Positions 1 to 3,730 of a stretch of 7,189 nucleotides of DNA are shown one piece after another. Location: the NCBI GenBank assembly GCA_937901025.1, contig CALCGR010000044.1, positions 1 through 7,189 on the forward strand, given 5' to 3'. The stretch comes from an uncultured Bacteroidales bacterium (lineage in GTDB: Bacteria; Bacteroidota; Bacteroidia; Bacteroidales; Paludibacteraceae). The position numbers and the translations under genes were made by a program. Position 1 is the first letter of the stretch. Each line of letters begins with the position of its first letter. The notes beneath the pieces were generated by a model, which did not search any database, was not told where the DNA came from, and worked only from the letters and a program-made list of their open reading frames with translations.

Positions 1-45
1 GGCGTCACCACCATCTCGGATTACTTCTACCACGACCCGAAATAG
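1..45 (+). CDS. 3' end of an unidentified upstream gene (partial)
   Basis: Frame 1 is open from the window edge and ends in TAG at 43-45, giving the C-terminus GVTTISDYFYHDPK. Only 14 residues are visible, so no family can be assigned. Support that this is real coding sequence comes from the duplicate at 1360-1387: in the corresponding frame it also encodes YHDPK followed by a stop (TAA instead of TAG), as expected if the tail of a gene had been copied. The gene runs in the same direction as everything downstream. The dyad repeats at 53-115 lie directly after its stop and could act in 3'-end formation. Confidence 0.5.
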   Translation, partial: GVTTISDYFYHDPK

Positions 46-55
46 TTCTCGAAAT
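28..55 (+). repeat. 28-bp direct repeat, left copy
   Basis: This 28-bp stretch begins TACCACGACCCGAAATA and ends TTCTCGAAAT. It matches positions 1360-1387 at 27 of 28 bases; the only difference is G45 here against A1377 there, which changes TAG to TAA. It covers the last codons and stop of the upstream gene plus 10 bases beyond. The two copies bracket the ATPase gene and its promoter (about 1.3 kb). This is the arrangement left by insertion next to, or duplication of, a gene's 3' end. Confidence 0.8.
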
Positions 56-115
56 CCCATAATATGGCAATATTTTGGGAATATAATCCCGTAATATGGC
101 AATATTTTGGGAATA
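53..115 (+). repeat. Two tandem 32-bp-period dyad repeats
   Basis: Positions 53-83 and 85-115 are the same 31-bp sequence with one difference (A59/G91), giving a 32-bp period. Each copy contains an imperfect inverted repeat around the tetranucleotide GGCA. In copy 1, TCCCATAATAT (55-65) pairs with ATATTTTGGGA (70-80) with one mismatch; copy 2 (87-97 with 102-112) is similar with a G-T wobble. The arrays sit between the upstream stop codon and the promoter of the ATPase gene. They could be paired operator sites for a dimeric regulator or weak 3'-end hairpins of the upstream transcript. The sequence does not decide between these. Confidence 0.75.
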
Positions 116-138
116 AAATATGTTTTTTTGCTGAAAAA

Positions 139-170
139 TTTGCATATGTCGGGAAAAAGTTGTAATTTTG
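139..170 (+). promoter_or_regulatory. Bacteroidetes-type promoter of the ATPase gene
   Basis: A -33 box TTTG (139-142) and a -7 box TAATTTTG (163-170, consensus TAnnTTTG) are separated by 20 bp, matching the Bacteroidetes primary sigma factor consensus. Transcription would start a few bases downstream, near 175-180, leaving a 5' UTR of about 45 nt before the ATG at 222. The module from 139 to 178 recurs at 2592-2631 with 34 of 40 bases identical. Confidence 0.8.
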
Positions 171-221
171 CAGCCAAAAACTAATTTTATTATAAAATAA
201 TAATTATAAAGTAATAATTTT

Positions 222-1349
222 ATGAAAGGTGTTTCTAATCCATTTATAATCAGTGGGTATGAAGGGGAAAAGTATTTTTGTGACAGAGAAAAAGAACTAT
301 CACAACTTCGTATGGAGATTGAGAATGGCAATAATGTGGCATTAATTGCTTCTCGACGCATGGGAAAGAGTGGGCTTATCCGGCACTACTTTGCTCAACC
401 GAAACTACAAGATACATATTATACTTTTTTTATCGACATATATGATACTCAATCTTTAGGCGAATTTGTCCTAAAGTTAAGCCGTAATATTCTTTCTCAT
501 CTTAAACCGCATGGCTTAGCTGTCTTGCAACGCTTTTGGGATTGTATGCGTTCATTGCAAGCAGGTATCTCTTTTTCGCCGATGGGCGAGCCTTCATTTA
601 ATGTACAGTTAGGCGATATTCGAGAGGCTGAAACAACATTGGATGAGATATTTCATTATATTGAACTTGCGGATCGCCCCTGTATTGTGGCCATAGATGA
701 GTTCCAGCAAATTGGAAATTATCCTGAGAAGAATATTGAAGCAACTTTGCGAACACATGTACAACATAGTCATAATGCGCAGTTTATTTTTGCCGGTAGC
801 CAACGTCATACGATGAGTTCTATGTTTACCAGCGCTTCTCGTCCATTCTTTCAAAGTGTCTCTATTATGCACCTGGGAAGCATTGATATACAGGCATACG
901 ACGCGTTTGCCAAACGGCATTTCATGGAAAACGGACGCAAACTTGCAGAAGGCGTAACTCAAGTCGTTTATGAAAACAGTAAGGGAATTACGTGGTACAC
1001 ACAGAAACTCTTCAATACCTTATTTGCATTGACGGAAAAAGGCGAAACATGTACGGTGGATATGGTGAATGATGCTTTGAATTACGTGCTTAATACGCAA
1101 GGGTATAGCTACGAGGAAACGCTATTCCGATTGCCGGAAAAACAGAAGATGGTGTTGCTTGCTTTAGCTCAGAATGGACCTACTAAACGTATAACCGCCG
1201 GCGCTTTTGTTAGTAAATATGGTTTATTATCCGCTAGTACGGTCCAATCGGCTATGCGTGGTCTGCTAGAAAAGGATTTTGTTACCTATGAACAAGGAAC
1301 ATATTATATTTATGACTTGTTTTTATGGTATTGGCTAAAGAGACAATGA
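222..1349 (+). CDS. AAA-family ATP-binding protein (archaeal-ATPase/STAND-like, PF01637 type)
   Basis: A 375-residue cytosolic P-loop ATPase. The N-terminus (NPFIISGYEGEKYFCDREKE, residues 6-25) is the typical opening of a family found in many copies per Bacteroidales genome. Walker A is ASRRMGKSG (43-51), Walker B is CIVAIDE (154-160) with a probable catalytic Glu, and a sensor-1-like strand FIFAGS lies at 188-193. Residues from about 300 to the end (LPEKQKMVLLALAQ onwards) look like a winged-helix domain, ending in the aromatic IYDLFLWYWLKRQ. Length is normal for the family and all core motifs are intact, so the enzyme is probably functional. The biological role of the family is unknown; relatives are annotated only as ATP-binding proteins. 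The gene has its own consensus promoter and lies between 28-bp direct repeats, suggesting a self-contained transferred cassette. The start is the only in-frame ATG fitting the conserved N-terminus. Confidence 0.9.
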   Translation: MKGVSNPFIISGYEGEKYFCDREKELSQLRMEIENGNNVALIASRRMGKSGLIRHYFAQPKLQDTYYTFFIDIYDTQSLGEFVLKLSRNILSHLKPHGLAVLQRFWDCMRSLQAGISFSPMGEPSFNVQLGDIREAETTLDEIFHYIELADRPCIVAIDEFQQIGNYPEKNIEATLRTHVQHSHNAQFIFAGSQRHTMSSMFTSASRPFFQSVSIMHLGSIDIQAYDAFAKRHFMENGRKLAEGVTQVVYENSKGITWYTQKLFNTLFALTEKGETCTVDMVNDALNYVLNTQGYSYEETLFRLPEKQKMVLLALAQNGPTKRITAGAFVSKYGLLSASTVQSAMRGLLEKDFVTYEQGTYYIYDLFLWYWLKRQ

Positions 1350-1359
1350 GTCACAGGAC

Positions 1360-1387
1360 TACCACGACCCGAAATAATTCTCGAAAT
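1360..1387 (+). repeat. 28-bp direct repeat, right copy
   Basis: This is the second copy of the 28-55 sequence, starting 11 bases after the ATPase stop codon. In frame it reads YHDPK and a TAA stop, mirroring the tail of the upstream gene. The similarity breaks off abruptly on both sides: GGAC instead of CTTC before it, GGG instead of CCC after it. It is therefore a discrete short repeat, not the edge of a longer visible duplication. Confidence 0.8.
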
Positions 1388-1404
1388 GGGTTGGTGTCTA
1401 TCTT

Positions 1405-1423
1405 TCGCGGCTCGCAACCGCGA
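1405..1423 (+). terminator. Possible terminator hairpin after the ATPase gene
   Basis: TCGCGG (1405-1410) pairs perfectly with CCGCGA (1418-1423) around a 7-base loop, 55 bases after the ATPase stop. It is a GC-rich stem in an AT-rich spacer. No run of T follows, only mixed pyrimidine-rich sequence, so intrinsic termination is uncertain and it may be only an RNA stability element. Confidence 0.35.
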
Positions 1424-1425
1424 CT

Positions 1426-1516
1426 TCATTCTTCAATCCTCAATCCTCAATCCTCATTCCTCATTCCTCAATCCTCAATCCTCATTCCTCAATCCTCATT
1501 CCTCATTCTTCATTCA
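1426..1516 (+). repeat. Heptanucleotide tandem array, 13 units of TCAWTCC
   Basis: Thirteen consecutive 7-bp units run without a break. Ten are exactly TCAATCC or TCATTCC; the first and twelfth units end in T and the last ends in A. Across the array the fourth base reads T-A-A-A-T-T-A-A-T-A-T-T-T, so there are two interleaved variants. Seven is not a multiple of three and the unit has no stop, so all three + frames stay open, giving artefactual ORFs rich in Ser, Leu, Ile and Pro. Confidence 0.92.
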
Positions 1517-1529
1517 TACTACATATTAT

Positions 1530-1573
1530 ACGCAGAACATACCCAGAACATACGCAGAACATACGCAGAACAT
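1530..1573 (+). repeat. Four tandem 11-bp units (ACGCAGAACAT)
   Basis: Four abutting 11-bp units lie at 1530-1540, 1541-1551, 1552-1562 and 1563-1573. Three are identical and the second differs by one base (ACCCAGAACAT). The period is close to one helical turn, so the same face would be presented repeatedly, as expected for a cooperative protein-binding array. Slippage expansion is the simpler explanation. The array begins 13 bases after the heptad array and ends 116 bases before the next start codon. Confidence 0.9.
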
Positions 1574-1689
1574 ATCTAAATTTTTTGAATAATAAAAGTA
1601 TAATCAATAAATATTCATTATCAATCATATAGGGCCTATGCTTTGCCCCGCATTTTCATCGCAAAAACAATTAAATTTATTCATCAATT

Positions 1690-2091
1690 ATGGCAGACGT
1701 ACAACTTCTCGAACCTTACGCTGGTTTTAGTGGGAAAATGACCAAAGATTCTGAAACCATCTTGCGCACCCGCAACGGGCGCACCCATGCTTATAAGATT
1801 AAGCATCCTAACCTCCGCCCTCGTTCCGAGGCGCAGAAAACGCACACCTCTCTTTTCGGACAAATCTCTGCTCAAGTCCGCGCGGATATGCGTGACCCGG
1901 AACGCCTTGCGCAATGGGAGGAGAAATATGCCCGATACCGTCATGAACATAAGGCGGAACTGGACGCTCTCAAGACGGCTAACTCGAATGACCTAAAGCG
2001 TTATTCCTCTCGCCGTAAGCGGGTGATAACCAGTATAAATACGTTTATTTTTCACGAACTTTACGAACAAGCACTCCATGAGCAACATTAA
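1690..2091 (+). CDS. Conserved hypothetical protein, first of an overlapping paralogue pair
   Basis: A 133-residue soluble, basic protein of unknown function. No signal peptide, membrane segment or enzyme motif is visible. It opens with LLEPYAGFSGKMTK (6-19), followed by a strand-like stretch (ILRTRNGRTHAYKIKHP, 24-40), a likely helical middle with SEAQK (46-50) and DPERLAQWEEKYARY (69-83), and INTFIFHELYEQ (116-127). The same order of motifs occurs in the downstream gene: SGK[LM][ST]K, RT..G, K[IM][KR]HP, PER[LM]A, and TF[IV]FH near the end. This marks the two as diverged duplicates. The organisation resembles small conserved Bacteroidales hypothetical proteins, but I cannot name a family. 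Codons are richer in G and C than in the neighbouring genes. The ATG at 1690 is preceded by an A/T-rich leader without a Shine-Dalgarno. Confidence 0.8.
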   Translation: MADVQLLEPYAGFSGKMTKDSETILRTRNGRTHAYKIKHPNLRPRSEAQKTHTSLFGQISAQVRADMRDPERLAQWEEKYARYRHEHKAELDALKTANSNDLKRYSSRRKRVITSINTFIFHELYEQALHEQH

Positions 2092-2524
2092 AACCATCTC
2101 GCCGATTGCGGCTATCTCCGGAAAACTGAGTAAATTGGATAATATTTACTTCCGTACAAACACGATGTCGGGCGAAGTCTCGGCTGTTAAAATGCGCCAT
2201 CCGGCTTTGAATGATAATGCCAAAGCCTCGCCCGCTCAACTTAACCACCAAACCGCCTTCAAAACCCTTTGGCAAACGGTGGACGCCCTTCTTCAGCAGC
2301 CGGAACGTATGGCTTACGAGGACCTCTATCGCTATTACATCCTCGCTTGCCACCAACATCGCCCTATTAGTTGGGATTGTAAGGCGGTTGAAACGTTCTT
2401 ACAAACGCCGGAGGTCATCCCTGACGGGATCGATAAATCTGCGAGAGGTATTATTGATCTCCTCCGAAAAGATAAGAAAATCTTTTCCAACCTCCGCACC
2501 TTCGTTTTCCACTGTCTCCGCTAA
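2078..2524 (+). CDS. Conserved hypothetical protein, second of the paralogue pair
   Basis: A 148-residue soluble protein of unknown function. Its ATG lies inside the last codons of the preceding gene, a 14-bp overlap in another frame, so the two are almost certainly translationally coupled. Motifs shared with the upstream protein are ISPIAAISGKLSK (7-19), FRTNTMSGEVSAVKMRHP (25-42), QQPERMAYEDLYRYY (73-87) and LRTFVFHCLR at the extreme C-terminus (139-148). It differs by a longer region between the PER helix and the TFVFH tail (about residues 92-138), containing WDCKAVETFLQTPEVIPDG. Retention of the same N- and C-terminal motifs in a divergent pair suggests a heteromeric complex, but that is inference. 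Confidence 0.8.
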   Translation: MSNIKTISPIAAISGKLSKLDNIYFRTNTMSGEVSAVKMRHPALNDNAKASPAQLNHQTAFKTLWQTVDALLQQPERMAYEDLYRYYILACHQHRPISWDCKAVETFLQTPEVIPDGIDKSARGIIDLLRKDKKIFSNLRTFVFHCLR

Positions 2525-2554
2525 GTTTTTGGTGGCAAAAAGCGGACATTTGCG

Positions 2555-2590
2555 CAAAAAATGCATTTTTTGATAAAAAGTGCAGTTTTT
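2555..2590 (+). terminator. AT-rich overlapping hairpins with T tract, probable terminator
   Basis: CAAAAAATGCATTTTTTG (2555-2572) is a perfect 18-bp palindrome. Its right half can instead pair with AAAAAGTGCA (2575-2584): the ten bases 2562-2571 form a stem with one T-G pair and a 3-base loop, followed by GTTTTT (2585-2590). The second fold has the layout of an intrinsic terminator 30-odd bases after the paralogue pair's stop codon and just before the next promoter. The stems are mostly A-T, so termination strength is uncertain. Confidence 0.45.
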
Positions 2591-2591
2591 A

Positions 2592-2623
2592 TTTGCATAT
2601 GTCAAAAAAATGTTGTATCTTTG
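2592..2623 (+). promoter_or_regulatory. Bacteroidetes-type promoter of the nucleotidyltransferase gene
   Basis: A -33 box TTTG (2592-2595) and a -7 box TATCTTTG (2616-2623) are separated by 20 bp. Both boxes and the spacing fit the Bacteroidetes consensus. The flanks match the ATPase promoter closely: TTTGCATATGTC at the left and TTTGCAGCCAAA at the right are identical. The expected start near 2630 gives a leader of about 60 nt. Confidence 0.8.
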
Positions 2624-2636
2624 CAGCCAAATATAA

Positions 2637-2664
2637 ATATGCGTGTGCGAGAACGCGCGTATAT
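2637..2664 (+). promoter_or_regulatory. 5' UTR hairpin / alternating purine-pyrimidine tract
   Basis: In the + strand RNA, 2637-2647 can pair with 2654-2664 to form an 11-bp stem around a 6-base loop (CGAGAA). Three of the pairs are G-U, so the stem is stronger as + strand RNA than its complement would be. It would sit a few bases after the predicted transcription start and 24 bases before the ATG. The DNA is also almost wholly alternating purine-pyrimidine on both sides of the loop (CGCGCGTATATATGTA at 2654-2669), a Z-DNA-prone composition, so the pairing may be a by-product of that. Confidence 0.4.
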
Positions 2665-2688
2665 ATGTAAAAATAAATAGGAAAAACG

Positions 2689-2997
2689 ATGATGGATCAA
2701 AAGCAAGTTACAGAAATAGTGCGTCAATATAAACAAGCAATACAACACATTGTGAAAGACGCAAGGGTGTATTTGTATGGCTCTTATAGCAAAGGTACGG
2801 CTCATAAGGATAGCGATATTGATGTGGCGGTGGTTGTTCCTCAACTTCCAAAAGATGCGGATTGGCTGAAGATTTCGTCTTCGTTATGGGGGGCAACGTG
2901 GGATATCAATACGCTCATTGAGCCTGTTTTAATGGAAGATTGTCATCCATCGCCCTTATACGAAGATGTTATGCGGACAGGACTTGCAATTATTTAA
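2689..2997 (+). CDS. MNT-type nucleotidyltransferase domain protein
   Basis: A 102-residue minimal nucleotidyltransferase of the DNA polymerase beta superfamily. The signature GSx10DxD is complete: G31-S32, then D43 and D45 in GSYSKGTAHKDSDIDVAVV (31-49). A probable third metal-binding Asp is D72 in TWDIN. In this fold the carboxylates hold two metal ions for transfer of a nucleotide to a protein, RNA or small molecule. Many such small proteins are antitoxins (MntA) that AMPylate a neighbouring HEPN toxin. No HEPN-like ORF with the RxxxxH motif is found on either side here, so it is an orphan in this window. ATG codons at 2689 and 2692 are both possible starts. It has its own consensus promoter and is followed by about 240 bases without an equivalent gene. 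Confidence 0.88.
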   Translation: MMDQKQVTEIVRQYKQAIQHIVKDARVYLYGSYSKGTAHKDSDIDVAVVVPQLPKDADWLKISSSLWGATWDINTLIEPVLMEDCHPSPLYEDVMRTGLAII

Positions 2998-3140
2998 TTC
3001 GAAATAAAGAAAACTAAATAGACGACATATAGTCTAATTAAAATTAACCCCATTTATTAACCCAAAAATCACAAAATTCACGAAACAGAAATTATTACTT
3101 ATTAATCCTACTCGGAGGTCCAAACTCCCTGTAACAGAAA

Positions 3141-3217
3141 ACAATTAACCCAAAAATTCAAAAAAACAATTAACAATTAACCGAAATTAGTTTTTAATTA
3201 ATTTCAAAACAATTAAC
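3141..3217 (+). repeat. Four copies of ACAATTAAC in an AT-rich leader
   Basis: ACAATTAAC occurs at 3141-3149, 3166-3174, 3173-3181 (overlapping the previous copy) and 3209-3217, upstream of the toxin-like gene pair. A GAAATTA/TAATTTC stem (3183-3189 with 3199-3205) lies between the last two. The whole spacer 2998-3235 is very A-rich and shows no coding potential. The copies could be operator half-sites for an autoregulating antitoxin, or reflect composition only. Confidence 0.4.
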
Positions 3218-3235
3218 CATTTTAAAACTTAGATT

Positions 3236-3361
3236 ATGAAGAATCCTTCACCGGAGCTTATCGCTTCATTGGAACAGAAAGAGTTTTTGACCATTGAAGA
3301 GTCTAAAATACTCGGTCATGCTTTGTTGGACAGACTAATTAGTGTTGAAGCCGTATGTTAA
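3236..3361 (+). CDS. 41-residue putative antitoxin
   Basis: ATG at 3236 opens a 41-codon frame ending TAA at 3361, encoding MKNPSPELIASLEQ, then KEFLTIEESKILGHALLD, then RLISVEAVC. It is acidic at the start of the second part and predicted mostly helical. No DNA-binding domain can be recognised, and it is shorter than typical antitoxins (about 60-90 residues). Its stop overlaps the next start by 7 bp (3355-3361), the classic coupling of type II toxin-antitoxin pairs in which the antitoxin is translated first. An AT-rich leader precedes it, sharing ATTTTAAAACTTA with the leader of the 3731 gene. The function is inferred from position and size, not from recognised homology. Confidence 0.6.
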   Translation: MKNPSPELIASLEQKEFLTIEESKILGHALLDRLISVEAVC

Positions 3362-3684
3362 AAGTATCTGTACAAGCCAATAATGATCTTGCTAGCGTTC
3401 TTGCAGGGTTGTATTCATTTAGAATTGGTAATTCTATTGATCCTTCCCTTTCTAAGGAGCATGCAAAATCTATTTATGACGATATTCTTGATAGTTTTGA
3501 GACGATACCCAATTTGTCGTATCATCAACGGAACACATTTCAGGGGTTAAGTCATTATGGTGAGTTCGTATTTTCTTACAAACGCAATCATACTAATTGG
3601 TATGCTTTCTATGATCGGGTAGGCGAAGATTTTTTAGTTCTTCGAATAACGAACAATTGGAATATTCTTCTTCCTCGGTTATAG
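3355..3684 (+). CDS. RelE/ParE-like toxin family protein
   Basis: A 109-residue soluble protein. It has an N-terminal beta strand (KVSVQANND), two helices (about residues 10-55, with KEHAKSIYDDILDSFETIPNL at 34-54), then a run of beta strands: EFVFSYKRNHTNWYAFYDRV (70-89) and EDFLVLRITNNWNILLPRL (91-109). This order of strand, two helices and antiparallel sheet, with basic and aromatic residues in the sheet (K75, R76, H78, W81, Y82, R98), is that of RelE/ParE superfamily toxins, which act on ribosome-bound mRNA or on DNA gyrase. Classical catalytic residues cannot be assigned confidently, so the target is unknown. The start codon overlaps the stop of the 41-residue ORF, supporting a toxin-antitoxin operon. 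The ATG at 3355 gives the only full-length sheet. Confidence 0.6.
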   Translation: MLKVSVQANNDLASVLAGLYSFRIGNSIDPSLSKEHAKSIYDDILDSFETIPNLSYHQRNTFQGLSHYGEFVFSYKRNHTNWYAFYDRVGEDFLVLRITNNWNILLPRL

Positions 3685-3730
3685 GATAACGATTAATCTA
3701 TTATTTTAAAACTTAAAAACAAAAATTATT

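Larger units (their letters stand above)
1350..1689. other. 340-bp non-coding spacer with hairpin and simple repeats
   Basis: No credible gene was found here. In order the spacer holds the right 28-bp repeat (1360-1387), a GC-rich hairpin (1405-1423), a heptad array (1426-1516), an 11-bp array (1530-1573) and a very AT-rich leader (1575-1689) with an 11-bp odd palindrome ATAGGGCCTAT (1629-1639). Open frames crossing the arrays exist only because the repeat units contain no stop codon. No exact TAnnTTTG promoter is present. The nearest match is TATGCTTTG (1637-1645), which has one base too many between TA and TTTG and no TTTG at the expected -33 distance. Confidence 0.7.

Noticed and set aside
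5..361. 118-codon open frame on the minus strand
   Set aside because: It runs antisense across the ATPase start, its promoter and the dyad repeats. Its composition (Ile, Ser, Phe, Tyr rich) matches translated AT-rich spacer, and no family is recognised.
28..1387. ATPase as part of an insertion sequence
   Set aside because: No transposase, recombinase or terminal inverted repeat was found. The flanking repeats are far longer than usual IS target duplications, so only a generic cassette is proposed.
1426..1573. Possible CRISPR array
   Set aside because: Units of 7 and 11 bp abut directly with no unique spacers, and no cas gene is present. These are simple tandem repeats.
1325..1592. Two overlapping + strand open frames (84 and 68 codons) across the heptad array
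   Set aside because: They are open only because the 7-bp unit lacks stop codons in all three frames. The translations are repeats such as SSILNPQ with no domain, and one overlaps the ATPase end.
1629..1645. Promoter for the 1690 gene (TATGCTTTG)
   Set aside because: The TA to TTTG distance is one base too long and no TTTG lies at the expected -33 spacing. The match is too weak to call.
2211..2573. 120-codon + strand frame overlapping the second paralogue gene
   Set aside because: The 2078-2524 frame shares motifs with its upstream paralogue, whereas this frame gives a basic, featureless translation and runs into the AT-rich terminator region.
3019..3036. Terminator hairpin after the nucleotidyltransferase (TAGAC/GTCTA)
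   Set aside because: The stem has only 5 bp, an 8-base loop and no T tract. It is expected by chance in such AT-rich sequence.
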